Shown one piece after another: positions 17,337 through 26,709 of a DNA stretch of 49,393 nucleotides. Every line of letters starts with the position of its first letter. The first letter of the stretch is position 1. A program made the position numbers and the translations under genes. Source of the DNA: an uncultured Victivallaceae bacterium (lineage in GTDB: Bacteria; Verrucomicrobiota; Lentisphaeria; Victivallales; Victivallaceae); the NCBI GenBank assembly GCA_944392655.1, contig CALXXL010000015.1, positions 1-49,393 of the forward strand, in the 5' to 3' direction. Under the pieces are notes generated by a model, which worked only from the letters and a program-made list of their open reading frames with translations, made no database searches and had not been told where the DNA came from.

Positions 17337-17786
17337 TTATTTGACCGGTTTCAGACCTTTTTCCACGCCCGGATAACCTGATACTTTGCAATTGTAGATT
17401 TTGAAGACAAAGTAGTCTGTGGTTTTGATATTATATTTGGCATTTAAAATCACGTCGCACTTATTGGTGTTGCAGGCATTATAAGCTGCTGCATCTTTGA
17501 CCAGTGTCAGCGGGCTGGAGAAGAGGCTTACTACCGGCATATCATCATATTCTGATTCAAACGCACGATCCGCAAATTCGCTCACACCCCAGCTGAAAAT
17601 TCCGAAAAGTACATTTAACTGAGCCTCTCCGTTGACTTTGGTATCGCCTGCTTCAATGATGGTTTGGAATTCTGCCGGTTTGATTGTTGCATTGAAAGCA
17701 CGGGCGGCATCATTGGTGTTGACCGAGGTACAGCCGGTCAATACCATAGCCAGCGTGACAACAGCGGATAAGACTATTTTTTTCAT
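17337..17786 (-). CDS. Small lipoprotein of unknown function
   Basis: The start at 17786 is chosen because a lipoprotein signal begins there (MKKIVLSAVVTLAMVLTGC, C19) with AGGGAAG upstream; the reading frame is open further but without a signal. The 149-residue product has a mature region with a helix (NDAARAFNATIKPAEFQ), a Gly/Phe-rich VLFGIFSWGVSEFADRAF segment and two Cys pairs (YNACNTNKC and IYNCKVSGYPG). The ending KVSGYPGVEKGL recalls small TRL-like/DUF lipoproteins with a terminal SG(Y/F)PG motif, though I cannot name a function. Confidence 0.75.
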   Translation of the reverse strand: MKKIVLSAVVTLAMVLTGCTSVNTNDAARAFNATIKPAEFQTIIEAGDTKVNGEAQLNVLFGIFSWGVSEFADRAFESEYDDMPVVSLFSSPLTLVKDAAAYNACNTNKCDVILNAKYNIKTTDYFVFKIYNCKVSGYPGVEKGLKPVK

Positions 17787-17981
17787 AATTCTTCCCTTTC
17801 TGGTTGTTGAATTGATAAAAGTTATGGAGTTCACCTCAAAAAACTCTCTTTGTGGTTCTACTATAACCTGAAATATCAAAAAAACAAATTTAATACGGTG
17901 GCAGTGTCTGTTTTGTGTAGTCTGGCAGATTGAATGTTGCCGGATGGGAAATGCAGGTGCGTTTGTGAATAAAAAATTGTT

Positions 17982-18599
17982 TTATTCTGGAATAATGTGA
18001 GCTAACATTTCAGGTGTATAGAACAGCAACCACCAGTTATTTATCCGCCAGCAGCGGCGTTTGAAATCAAAAACGGCAACCGGTCTGTTTTTGTAGAATA
18101 ACATTGCTTTGAAGCGGATGCCTTGACGGCGGAACTCCTTGTATTCCAGTAATTTTACTGACGGGGCAAATAGCCGTAGCGGCGCACAGGAAAATGCCCT
18201 CCTGATTATTTGCCGTAATTTTTGAACAAGCTTCTTTTTCCTCTGATGCTGATAAAAATCCTGCATTCCCTGCGCACCATGTGAAAAATATACCGGCTCG
18301 CCGTTTCGCAATGCTTTTTCCACAAGATATATATCGCCGTTTTTGCGAGTGATTGGTCTGTCCGGCAGCAGATTATTGTCGCCATGCGTCAGAATCCGGT
18401 CTTCGTTACGTTTAATAATCCGGTGCACAACCAGTCTTTGTTTCCGGTTGTTTTGGGTAAATACAATGATGTCACCAGCCTGCGGACTGGAGAAATCAAT
18501 CTTTCTGGCGAAAATTTTATCTCCCGGAGAAAATACTCCTAACATGCTGTTACCAAAAGTCCTTAATACTTCCAGCTCTTCAGAATTTTCCCTGTTCAT
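17982..18599 (-). CDS. Soluble S26/S24-type signal-peptidase-like protein
   Basis: The 205-residue protein starts with a signal-peptidase core: GNSM (S18 as candidate nucleophile), FSPGDKIF, AGDIIVFTQ, then LVVHRII with H59 where bacterial SPase I has Lys, and ILTHGDNN. The Ser-His arrangement is that of SipW/archaeal-type enzymes. No membrane helix is evident, which is odd for a processing peptidase. The second half is basic (QHQRKKKLVQKLRQIIRR) and ends in a Trp-rich part. Similar soluble proteins occur near RiPP or PqqD-like genes in other genomes, but none is here. It might act as a regulator or be a divergent peptidase. Confidence 0.7.
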   Translation of the reverse strand: MNRENSEELEVLRTFGNSMLGVFSPGDKIFARKIDFSSPQAGDIIVFTQNNRKQRLVVHRIIKRNEDRILTHGDNNLLPDRPITRKNGDIYLVEKALRNGEPVYFSHGAQGMQDFYQHQRKKKLVQKLRQIIRRAFSCAPLRLFAPSVKLLEYKEFRRQGIRFKAMLFYKNRPVAVFDFKRRCWRINNWWLLFYTPEMLAHIIPE

Positions 18600-18619
18600 T
18601 GCATTCCCTGATGTTAAAA

Positions 18620-18644
18620 AAAAGCGCCGGATTTCCGGCGCTTT
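18620..18644 (-). terminator. Intrinsic terminator of the 2-epimerase gene
   Basis: AAAGCGCCGG (18621-18630) pairs with CCGGCGCTTT (18635-18644), loop ATTT. On minus it is followed by seven T residues, 28 nt past the stop codon. Confidence 0.88.
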
Positions 18645-18671
18645 TGTATTCTGCCGTGTCGCAGTTTAAGC

Positions 18672-19859
18672 TCAATCGGTCGGTAATCCAGCCGCCTTGA
18701 TTGCCTTAAGTTGTTCAATGGCAAAATATAACCCGCGCGGAACGTGGAAGAAGGTCTTCCACTTGCCACCTTTAAGCATGTGGGTCGGTTCGCCGCGGCG
18801 GTTGAGGTAGCCGAACCATTCGCCGTATTCCTTGTCCGGGAAGTGGTTCCAGGTCCATTCATCAACCATCTTGAAGTAATTCCAGAACTTGCGGTCACCG
18901 GAAAGACGGTAAGCATAAAGCATGGCAATGATCGCTTCGTTATGCGGCCACCACAGCTTCATATCCCACTGCAGTTCCATATGCGGTTTGCCCAACGCGT
19001 CCATGAAGTAGAAGATGCCGCCATACTGTTTGTCCCAACCGAACTCAAAGATGCCGTCAACATATTTGAATGCATCTTGCATCATATCTTTCTTGCCGGT
19101 TCTTTCAAGATAGTTCATGATGAACCACATGGTTTCAAGTCCATGACCGGGATTGACAAAACGGCCTTCGCAGGATTCAAGATCGAAAGAGCCGTCTTTA
19201 TTGACATTTTCAAACAGTACCTTCAAACCCGGATTCCAGAACATTTTCATAACGGTGTTAACCGCATTTTCGGTATCTTTTTCATACTTGTCGGACTTGA
19301 GCGACTGTTTCATTACTGCGCCAAGGTTGGCAAGAATCATATAGGAACCGAGCGAAAGCCGGTCGCCTTTGCCCGGCAGGCATTTTTCGTATTTGCCTTT
19401 GGGGTTGGGAATGCGGCGGATGTAGCTGTTCATAGCGGATTCGGCTTCCTGACGGTATTTGTCTTCGCCGGTGGCTTCATACATGGCCGCAGCTCCCATG
19501 GCGGCAAAGCAGTCAGAGAAGATGCTGTACGGAGCCATTGCCGGTTCACCTTTGCGGTTGAGCTGGAAATAGTAGCTGCCGTCTTCAAGTCTGCCATGTT
19601 TGGTGAGGAAGTCATAACCCTGGCGGGCGATGTCGAGGAAGTTGTCTTTACGGTACGGGGAGTTGTAGAATGTGGCAAACATGTAGACTATGCGCCACTG
19701 CATCCACATATATTTCGCCGTGTCGTATACCGAGCCGTCGCGGTCGAGCATGGTGAAATATCCGCCGTAGGTTTTGTCTTCGCAGTTCTTTTCCCAGAAC
19801 GGAATGACGGAGTTGACCAGTTCATTCTCATATCTGGCGATAATCGAATCGATACTCAT
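18672..19859 (-). CDS. N-acylglucosamine 2-epimerase (AGE family)
   Basis: Starting at the ATG at 19859 (AAGGTG upstream), the protein is 395 residues, the standard AGE length; the longer frame to 20051 encodes an unrelated polar leader. AGE enzymes have an (alpha/alpha)6 barrel. The active-site motifs are present: RFVNPGHGLETMWF, LWWPHNEAI and FHVPRGLYF, giving the catalytic His pair. The reaction is probably GlcNAc to ManNAc interconversion, feeding or draining sialic acid metabolism, although cellobiose or mannose 2-epimerase activity cannot be excluded. The divergent neighbour is a sialate O-acetylesterase, which supports an amino-sugar role. A TATAAT on minus at 19908-19903 may be its -10 box. 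Confidence 0.88.
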   Translation of the reverse strand: MSIDSIIARYENELVNSVIPFWEKNCEDKTYGGYFTMLDRDGSVYDTAKYMWMQWRIVYMFATFYNSPYRKDNFLDIARQGYDFLTKHGRLEDGSYYFQLNRKGEPAMAPYSIFSDCFAAMGAAAMYEATGEDKYRQEAESAMNSYIRRIPNPKGKYEKCLPGKGDRLSLGSYMILANLGAVMKQSLKSDKYEKDTENAVNTVMKMFWNPGLKVLFENVNKDGSFDLESCEGRFVNPGHGLETMWFIMNYLERTGKKDMMQDAFKYVDGIFEFGWDKQYGGIFYFMDALGKPHMELQWDMKLWWPHNEAIIAMLYAYRLSGDRKFWNYFKMVDEWTWNHFPDKEYGEWFGYLNRRGEPTHMLKGGKWKTFFHVPRGLYFAIEQLKAIKAAGLPTD

Positions 19860-19977
19860 GATACACCTTGATTTGTTATTGATAAGTTCCGACTTGAAAA
19901 TGATTATAACTATATTGTTTAAGGTATCGCTTTTTTTGTTATTTTCAACCTTTTTAACGGGTTTGAAGAATAAAATT

Positions 19978-20006
19978 CTTGAATATGGCGTTATTGGGTA
20001 GTAATA
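19978..20006 (+). promoter_or_regulatory. Candidate promoter for the sialate esterase operon
   Basis: TTGAAT (19978-19983), 17 nt, TAATAT (20001-20006); four of six matches in each hexamer, 38 nt before the start codon. Confidence 0.35.
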
Positions 20007-20044
20007 TATCCAGAGCAACGCAATAATACAGGAGGGCGGACTGG

Positions 20045-22237
20045 ATGACAATGTGCAGAAGAACTAAGTTTTTATCTGTTGCCGTATCAGGAATACTGGC
20101 TTTTTGGACCGCAAGTGCGGAAGTTACGGTTAACGGATTGTTTTCCGATCATATGGTCTTGCAAAGAGGAAAACCGATAGCGGTGTTCGGTACTGCGGAT
20201 TCAGGCGAGGCAGTTACGGTTAGACTGAATAACCGCGAGGCTAAGACGAAAACCGGCAAAGACGGACGTTTCCTGGTAATGCTTCCGGCAATGCAGGCAG
20301 GTGGCCCTTATACTATGGAAATTGCCGGAGAAGATAATACCATTGTAATAAATGATGTTATGCTTGGCGAAGTATGGCTCTGCTCTGGGCAGAGCAACAT
20401 GGAATGGACCATGCGCAATAACACCGACGGTGAAGAGCTGTTGAAGCATGTGAATAATCCGGATATCCGGCTTTTCAATGTCAACCGGGACTCCTCTTTT
20501 TATCCACAGACGGCATTGAATGGAGATGTAAAATGGCAGTTGTGCGATTCGGAAAGCGCAAAAAATTTCTCCGCGGTGGGCTATTTCTTTGCGGAAAAGG
20601 TTCAGCGCGAGCTGGGGGTGGTGGTCGGAATGATCAACTCCAGCTGGAGTGCAACCAGAATTGAACCGTGGATCGCTTCAGAGGCGATCATCGCTTCCAA
20701 CGCCGAATTGTGGCGGACAAAACGCGAGCTGTTGCTTGCCCGTCAGCCCGGAAGTGAATTTCAGGAACAGCTGCTGGAGGGGTATTTTGACCAGTTGGAT
20801 GAATGGGAGGATGCCGCATCCGATGCTTTTGATGAAAAGCGTGAAATTCCTGCCCCGCCGGTATATCCATGGCAGCTTGCCGCAAAAAAAATGCTCGGCG
20901 ATCCGTCTGTCATTTATAACTGCATGATTGCACCGCTTACACCATATTCCATGGCCGGTTTTCTCTGGTATCAGGGCGAAGCCAATTTGTGGGATGGGAA
21001 AGTATACGATCAGATGATGGCTATGCTGGTCGATGGATGGCGTTCGGCTTTCAAAGATAATTCACTGGCATTCTATTTCGTTCAGCTTGCACCGCATTTA
21101 AAACAGGCGAATCCGGATGAACTGCCGAAAATGTGGGAAGCTCAGGAACGTTATGCCGACAGCGCAGAAAATGTGGGTATGGTAGTGATAAACGATATTC
21201 ATTCAGTTAATGACATCCATCCGCCGGATAAGCGTATGGTTGGCGCGCGGTTGGCCAACAAGGCATTGAAATATACTTATAAGCTAGATGTTCCGAATCC
21301 TGATTCACCCAGGTTGGCAGCTGTTACGATGGATGGCAGTTCGATGAAACTCGATTTCAAAAATTGCCGCGGACTGGCATCGACCGGCGGGTCGGCGGTA
21401 TTTGAAATCGCAGATGACATCGGCAGATGGTATCCGGCTCAGTTTAAGATAAACGGCACCAGCATAATCGTATCTGCTCAGGATGTGACTGCGCCGACCA
21501 TGGTGCGTTACGGCTGGGATCATACAGCTGAGGCCAACATAGTTGATGTTGAAACCGGCTTGCCTCTCGGTTCATTCCGTTATGGTGAACTGCCTCCGCG
21601 GGGAAGGGTGGATGCTCTGGTGCCGGAATTGAAGGATTATAAGCTGGTATACCGTTTTCAGCCGGGCAGTAATATTATGAGCGGCGACGGACTTTCAGCA
21701 GTATATACGATTGCAAATGACGAACCATGCGCTTTCAGCCGAATTGCCTATTTTGTGCAATTGGTCAAAGCAGATGGGCAGAGTGAATTTGTCGCCGTAG
21801 ATATGGATGCATTTACTGATGATATAAAAAAGGTTGGTCTGCCGACAGTCGCCAGCGGAGCATCCTTTCAGTGTGAAGTTAATAATGTAAAGGTGACATC
21901 CAATGTGCCCGGAATCAAAAACGGCTTTTTTGAAAAAGGATGCAATATTGAATTTTTCCCGGGTAACTATGTGCCGGAAAACAAAATGGGAATACCGGGA
22001 GCTTCGGATGAAAAATTCGACTTTGGCGATATGATAGCCACTACCGGAGTCGGATACGGTTCTTTTCAGGTGCATAATTATGCAGAAAAACAGACACTGT
22101 TTGCTTTTAACGCATGGCAGAATAATGCCGGGGCGGATCTTGGCGTCGGAACCAATCCTGATGGTAATCCGGACTGGACTTTTACTCGCAGCGCCGGGAA
22201 ATACGCCTATGCTTATATTTTAGTTCTGGTAAAATGA
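20045..22237 (+). CDS. Secreted sialate O-acetylesterase-like protein
   Basis: The 730-residue protein has a signal peptide (to about residue 25, WTASA) and begins the mature part with VNGLFSDHMVLQRGKPIAVFG, the usual opening of this family. The catalytic Ser is S117 in GEVWLCSGQSNMEW; QGEANL and NDIHPPDKRMVGARLA supply the remaining SGNH/GDSL-type motifs. It should remove O-acetyl groups from sialic acids or other sugars in the periplasm or outside. Residues about 540-730 form an extra C-terminal domain (beta-rich, ending WTFTRSAGKYAYAYILVLVK) not normally part of these enzymes. The ribosome site AGGAGG is good. The Fe-ADH gene follows after 18 nt. Confidence 0.9.
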   Translation: MTMCRRTKFLSVAVSGILAFWTASAEVTVNGLFSDHMVLQRGKPIAVFGTADSGEAVTVRLNNREAKTKTGKDGRFLVMLPAMQAGGPYTMEIAGEDNTIVINDVMLGEVWLCSGQSNMEWTMRNNTDGEELLKHVNNPDIRLFNVNRDSSFYPQTALNGDVKWQLCDSESAKNFSAVGYFFAEKVQRELGVVVGMINSSWSATRIEPWIASEAIIASNAELWRTKRELLLARQPGSEFQEQLLEGYFDQLDEWEDAASDAFDEKREIPAPPVYPWQLAAKKMLGDPSVIYNCMIAPLTPYSMAGFLWYQGEANLWDGKVYDQMMAMLVDGWRSAFKDNSLAFYFVQLAPHLKQANPDELPKMWEAQERYADSAENVGMVVINDIHSVNDIHPPDKRMVGARLANKALKYTYKLDVPNPDSPRLAAVTMDGSSMKLDFKNCRGLASTGGSAVFEIADDIGRWYPAQFKINGTSIIVSAQDVTAPTMVRYGWDHTAEANIVDVETGLPLGSFRYGELPPRGRVDALVPELKDYKLVYRFQPGSNIMSGDGLSAVYTIANDEPCAFSRIAYFVQLVKADGQSEFVAVDMDAFTDDIKKVGLPTVASGASFQCEVNNVKVTSNVPGIKNGFFEKGCNIEFFPGNYVPENKMGIPGASDEKFDFGDMIATTGVGYGSFQVHNYAEKQTLFAFNAWQNNAGADLGVGTNPDGNPDWTFTRSAGKYAYAYILVLVK

Positions 22238-22255
22238 CAACCAAGGAGGTGTTAT

Positions 22256-23464
22256 ATGTGGGAAGATACTGTTGACATTAACAAAATTGCTGAAATCCGG
22301 ACCAGAACTCTGGTCTACTTCGGCGTTGGCGCAATCAATAAGATTGCAGACATTGCCGCTGAACTGAAGGCAAGAGGCGTGGATGCGGTACTGGTTACTG
22401 CCGGTCACTCGGCCTATCGCCGTACCGGCGCGTGGGATAAAGTGGAAGCTGCCCTGAAAGCGAATAATCTGGCCTATTTTGTCTACGACAAAGTTACTCC
22501 TAATCCGACTGCTGAACAGGTCGATGAAGCGGTTGCTGAAGGCCGTAAAATCAACGCCGGCGCGGTAATCGCTATTGGCGGCGGCAGCCCGATAGATGCA
22601 GGCAAAAGCGCGGCGATACTGCTGAAGAATCCGGGAGAAGACGCTCGTTCGCTTTATGAGATGAAGTTTGCTCCCACAGCGGCACTGCCGATTGTAGCGA
22701 TCAATCTTACTCATGGTACCGGCTCTGAAACCAACCGCTTTGCGGTGGTTACTATCCCGGAAAAACATTACAAGCCGGCTATTGCGTATGACTGCATCTA
22801 TCCGACATGGGCGATTGACGATCCGGCTCTGACTGCCGGACTTTCAACTAAACAGACCCGCTATGTAAGTATTGATGCGGTCAACCATGTGGTTGAAGCC
22901 GCCACCAGTAAAGTCGCCACTCCCTATACTGCACTGCTGGCCAAGGAGACAATCCGGTTGGTAGCAAAATATCTCCCGGCGGCAATTGCGGACGGAGGCG
23001 ACCTTAAGGCCCGTTACTTCCTCCATTATGCTTCAATGCTGGCTGGTGTGGGATTTGATAACGGTCTTTTGCATTACACGCATGCGCTGGAACATCCATT
23101 GAGCGCGGTTGAACCGGAATTGTCCCACGGTCTTGGGCTGGCGGTACTGCTGCCGGCAGTGGTGAAAAATATCTATCCGGCTACAGCTGAGGTAATGGCT
23201 GATATTTTGAGTCCGATCGTTCCTGGATTGAAAGGTGAACCGGGCGAAGCATTGGCGGCAGCACGTGGAGTGGAAAAGTGGCTGGCTTCGGTCGGCGTAG
23301 CGGAAAAACTGGTTGATATCGGTGTAAAAGCCGAGGATATTGACAGACTTACAGATCTGGCGTTTGAAACACCCGGTCTGGCAGGTCTTATTTCGGTCGC
23401 ACCGACTGATGGTACCAGAGAAGCTGTCCGTTCTATCTATGCGGATTCTCTGAAACAGCTTTAA
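22256..23464 (+). CDS. Iron-containing alcohol dehydrogenase (type III)
   Basis: The 402-residue protein shows the group III layout: NAD(P)-binding GGGSPIDAGK (about 109-118), then the metal-binding half with D and H in SIDAVNHVVE and two His in HYTHALEHPLSAVEPELSHGLG. It reduces an aldehyde or oxidises an alcohol with NAD(P) in the cytoplasm; the actual substrate cannot be read from sequence. The AAGGAGGTG ribosome site is very strong and the gene is in an operon with the sialate esterase, followed by a terminator. A role in disposing of a sugar-derived aldehyde is possible but unproven. Confidence 0.9.
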   Translation: MWEDTVDINKIAEIRTRTLVYFGVGAINKIADIAAELKARGVDAVLVTAGHSAYRRTGAWDKVEAALKANNLAYFVYDKVTPNPTAEQVDEAVAEGRKINAGAVIAIGGGSPIDAGKSAAILLKNPGEDARSLYEMKFAPTAALPIVAINLTHGTGSETNRFAVVTIPEKHYKPAIAYDCIYPTWAIDDPALTAGLSTKQTRYVSIDAVNHVVEAATSKVATPYTALLAKETIRLVAKYLPAAIADGGDLKARYFLHYASMLAGVGFDNGLLHYTHALEHPLSAVEPELSHGLGLAVLLPAVVKNIYPATAEVMADILSPIVPGLKGEPGEALAAARGVEKWLASVGVAEKLVDIGVKAEDIDRLTDLAFETPGLAGLISVAPTDGTREAVRSIYADSLKQL

Positions 23465-23481
23465 TACAGGTCTTGTATTGC

Positions 23482-23512
23482 AACCTCCGGAGTCCCCTCC
23501 GGAGGTTTTTTT
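23482..23512 (+). terminator. Intrinsic terminator of the Fe-ADH gene
   Basis: Perfect 11-bp stem AACCTCCGGAG/CTCCGGAGGTT with loop TCCC, followed by seven T residues. Confidence 0.93.
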
Positions 23513-23648
23513 ATTTTACAACAGCGGTATCCGGATGGTTGCAGTTTTGGGTGTCGGTTATCTTGAAAATAAGAGAAAAAATGCTATATTATAAGCCAAT
23601 AAAAATAAAAACAATCTAAACACAAGCAACCGCTTGATTGGAACAATC

Positions 23649-25457
23649 ATGCAACCGATCCGAAATATTGCAATTATAGCCCATGTTGACCATGGGAAAA
23701 CCACGTTGGTGGATCAGATTCTGAAGCAGGCACATATCTTCCGCCAGAACCAGGAGGTGGCTGAATGCTTTCTGGACAGCAACGATATTGAACGCGAACG
23801 CGGAATAACAATCCTTTCCAAGAATATCAGTATAGAATATAAAGGGGTGAAGATCAATGTGATCGATACTCCGGGACACAGCGATTTCGGCGGTCAGGTG
23901 GAGCGGGTGCTTAAGCTGGCGGACGGAGTGCTGTTGCTGGTGGATGCGGCTGAGGGTCCGATGCCGCAGACCCGTTTCGTGCTGGGCAAGGCGTTGCAAT
24001 TGAATTTGCGCCCGATAGTGGTTATAAACAAGATTGATAAACCCGACGCACGGCCACAGGTTATTCACGATAAGGTTTTTGACCTCTTCTGCGAACTGGA
24101 TGCCACCGACGAGCAGCTGGATTTTCCGTTGCTTTTTGCCTCCGGACGCGATGGTTGGTGCGTGCGTAATCTGAACGATCCGCGGGAGTCGATACTGCCG
24201 CTGATGGATGCGATACTGGAATATATTCCGGCGCCGGAAAAGATTGAAGGGCCGGTGCAGACACAGGTGGCAACACTTGACTATTCTGAATATGTCGGCC
24301 GTATCGGTATAGGACGGGTGTACCGCGGTACGCTTGAACTGGGAAAACCTTTAACACTGATTAAACGTGATGGTTCTACTCAACCTGCCAATATCAAACA
24401 GCTTTTTACTTTTGCCGGTCTGGAAAGAAAAGAGACGGACAAAGTGGAATGCGGCGACCTGTGCGCAATTGTGGGAATTGAAGGAATAGATATTTCCGAC
24501 ACGATTGCCGATGCGGAACATCCGGAAGCAATGCCGCCTATTGCTGTGGACGAACCAACCATCAGTATGCTTTTCCGGGTCAATGATTCACCATTATTCG
24601 GTAAAGACGGAAAATATATCAGTTCACGGCATTTGCGTGAACGGCTTTATAATGAGATGGAACGCGATGTGGCACTGAGGGTAGAGGACTATTCCGGCGA
24701 TGCCTTCAAGGTTTCCGGGCGTGGCGTTTTGCATCTTTCAATTTTGATTGAAAATATGCGTCGTGAAGGATATGAACTTAGCGTAGCTAAACCGCATGTT
24801 ATCTTCAAAGATATCGACGGAGTTAGAAATGAGCCGATAGAACGGCTTACGGTTGATGTTCCGGACGAATATGCCGGTAAGATTATTGAATTGGTGGGGC
24901 AGCGGCGTGGCGAACTCCGCAGTATGGAAAGCCGCGGAGCCCGTCAGCAGCTTGAGTTTATGATTCCAACCCGCGGCTTGATCGGTCTGCGCAGCCGTGC
25001 GCTTACAGTTAGCGGTGGCGAAGCGGTAGTAGCAAGTCAGTTTTCTCATTATGAGCCTTACAAAGGAGAAATTCCAACTCGCCAGAATGGTGTGATGATT
25101 TCGATGGGCAACGGTCGTGCCGTGCCTTACGCGATTGACGGTTTGCAGCAGCGCGGTACATTCTTTATTGAGCCGAATGTGGAGACCTACGAAGGGATGA
25201 TTGTAGGCGAACATTGTAAAGAAGGTGATTTGATGGTCAATGTTCAGCGCGCAAAACAGCTTACCAACCTGCGTGCGGCTGGCAGTGACCGCAATATGAA
25301 AATCGCTCCGGCATTGGTTATGAGTCTTGAGCAGGCACTGGAATATATTGATGACGATGAACTTTTGGAAGTGACGCCGAAGAATATCCGTATGCGCAAG
25401 ATTCTGCTTACTGAGCTTGAACGTCGCCGTAACCGGAATAAGATTTTTGAATATTGA
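23649..25457 (+). CDS. typA: Ribosome-associated GTPase TypA/BipA
   Basis: The 602-residue translational GTPase has G1 AHVDHGKTTL, switch I with RERGITI, G3 DTPGHSDF, G4 NKIDKP and, after the EF-G-like domains, the TypA-specific C-terminal part (EALEYIDDDELLEVTPKNIRMRKILL). It binds the ribosome and helps 50S assembly and growth under stress or cold. The ATG at 23649 is preferred because MQPIRNIAIIAHVDHGK is the family start; a TTG five codons earlier is in frame. The ribosome site is weak. Confidence 0.96.
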   Translation: MQPIRNIAIIAHVDHGKTTLVDQILKQAHIFRQNQEVAECFLDSNDIERERGITILSKNISIEYKGVKINVIDTPGHSDFGGQVERVLKLADGVLLLVDAAEGPMPQTRFVLGKALQLNLRPIVVINKIDKPDARPQVIHDKVFDLFCELDATDEQLDFPLLFASGRDGWCVRNLNDPRESILPLMDAILEYIPAPEKIEGPVQTQVATLDYSEYVGRIGIGRVYRGTLELGKPLTLIKRDGSTQPANIKQLFTFAGLERKETDKVECGDLCAIVGIEGIDISDTIADAEHPEAMPPIAVDEPTISMLFRVNDSPLFGKDGKYISSRHLRERLYNEMERDVALRVEDYSGDAFKVSGRGVLHLSILIENMRREGYELSVAKPHVIFKDIDGVRNEPIERLTVDVPDEYAGKIIELVGQRRGELRSMESRGARQQLEFMIPTRGLIGLRSRALTVSGGEAVVASQFSHYEPYKGEIPTRQNGVMISMGNGRAVPYAIDGLQQRGTFFIEPNVETYEGMIVGEHCKEGDLMVNVQRAKQLTNLRAAGSDRNMKIAPALVMSLEQALEYIDDDELLEVTPKNIRMRKILLTELERRRNRNKIFEY

Positions 25458-25467
25458 TAGCCTTAAA

Positions 25468-26100
25468 ATGGGGTTTAATTTTATCGATATTGAAAATTGG
25501 AATCGCAGGGAACATTATCTGCATTATATGAATAATGTCCCCTGCGGTTATTCTTTTACAGTTGAGCTTGTGATTGAGAAAATCAAAAACGAGCGTCTCT
25601 ATCCGGCAATGTTGTGGCTGTTGACCGCGGCGGTGAATGAGTTTATAGAGTTTCGAAGTGCGTTGGCCAAGGATGGGCGTCTGGGATATTTTGACTCTAT
25701 GAATCCGACTTATACCATATTCAATCCGGAGCAGAAAACTTTTTCATCAATCTGGACGGAGTTCAACTCCGATTACAGTAAATTTTTAGTTGCATATCAG
25801 AAAGATACAGATTTATATAAGACCTCTACAGGTATGACTCCCAAGCCTGATTGTCCGGACAATGTGTTCAATGTATCAATGATTCCATGGTTGAAATTCA
25901 GCTCATTTAATCTGAATATATGGAAGGGCGATAATTATTTGCTTCCTATATTTACGCTTGGGAAAAAATATACGGAAAAAGGTGTACTCAAACTGCCGTT
26001 AGCTGTTCAGGTACACCATGCGGTATGTGATGGTTATCATGCCGGCTGTTTTATCGAAGCTCTTCAGGAAAAAATAAATAACTGGCTTGGAACCAACTAA
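25468..26100 (+). CDS. Chloramphenicol acetyltransferase-like (type A CAT)
   Basis: The ATG at 25468 gives a 210-residue protein aligned with CatA over its whole length: FNFIDIENWNRREHYLHY at the start, PTYTIFNPEQKTFSSIWTEF in the middle and VQVHHAVCDGYHAG at the active site, where H184 is the general base and D188 the structural Asp. Type A enzymes use acetyl-CoA to acetylate chloramphenicol; many chromosomal homologues act on other acceptors. It begins 10 nt after typA with no clear Shine-Dalgarno, so it may be translated by re-initiation. Its stop overlaps the convergent lipocalin stop by 3 nt. Whether it gives resistance cannot be told. Confidence 0.9.
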   Translation: MGFNFIDIENWNRREHYLHYMNNVPCGYSFTVELVIEKIKNERLYPAMLWLLTAAVNEFIEFRSALAKDGRLGYFDSMNPTYTIFNPEQKTFSSIWTEFNSDYSKFLVAYQKDTDLYKTSTGMTPKPDCPDNVFNVSMIPWLKFSSFNLNIWKGDNYLLPIFTLGKKYTEKGVLKLPLAVQVHHAVCDGYHAGCFIEALQEKINNWLGTN

Positions 26101-26621
26101 TTCAATTCTTGTTTCGGGTATTCCAGCAACCCGGTCTGGAAGCCTAAGCCTGAGGCAAAATCAAGCAGCTCTTTCAACTGTTCTTCCGGCATATGGTTCT
26201 GTCTGGATAAGATCCACAGGTAATCTTTAGTGGAAGATGTGACAACTGCCCATTGATAATTATCATCCAATTTAATAATTTTATAGTCGCCGGAAAACGG
26301 CCAGAAGAATGAGACGCTGAGTTCACCGACATCGGAAGAGCCTTTCCATTTTGCTTCACCTTGAACAGATTTTGGATATCCGTTTTTTACGCCGCGGTTG
26401 ACTACGGTTATGCCGCCATTGTTATTCAGTTTATATTCGGCGCTGACGTAATCGAGATCCTTTTCAAAGCGGTGCGGCAATCTGGCAATTTCATACCAGG
26501 TGCCGAGATATTTGTCAACTTTAAATCCGGTTACAGCCGGAATTTCAGCAGTACTCTGAGAGGCGCAACCACCAAGCAGCAACCAGAGCGATGAGGCTAA
26601 AAATAAAAAGATTTTTTTCAT
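26097..26621 (-). CDS. blc: Bacterial lipocalin (Blc-like) lipoprotein
   Basis: The 174-residue protein has a lipoprotein signal ending LLLGGC (C19) and the lipocalin core: FKVDKYLGTWYEIARLPHRFEKDL, YKLNNNGGITVVNRG, FFWPFSGDYKIIKLDDNYQWAVV and the final helix PEEQLKELLDFASGLGF. Blc-type lipocalins sit in the outer membrane facing the periplasm and bind fatty acids or lysophospholipids. It is a stand-alone minus-strand gene between the two acetyltransferase genes. Confidence 0.94.
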   Translation of the reverse strand: MKKIFLFLASSLWLLLGGCASQSTAEIPAVTGFKVDKYLGTWYEIARLPHRFEKDLDYVSAEYKLNNNGGITVVNRGVKNGYPKSVQGEAKWKGSSDVGELSVSFFWPFSGDYKIIKLDDNYQWAVVTSSTKDYLWILSRQNHMPEEQLKELLDFASGLGFQTGLLEYPKQELN

Positions 26622-26709
26622 AATAGAATATCCTGTTGTTAATGAGCTGGTTTATTTAAAAATATCACAATATTGCAAATATGCAAAATTTTTTTGTTAT
26701 TGGTGGCTG

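Noticed and set aside
18744-19871. 375-codon plus-strand frame opposite the 2-epimerase gene
   Set aside because: The minus-strand protein has full AGE motifs; the plus frame is a low-complexity shadow produced by codon bias.
19860-20051. N-terminal extension of the epimerase to 20051
   Set aside because: The extra 64 codons are unlike the family, overlap the divergent esterase start and have no ribosome site; the ATG at 19859 has one.
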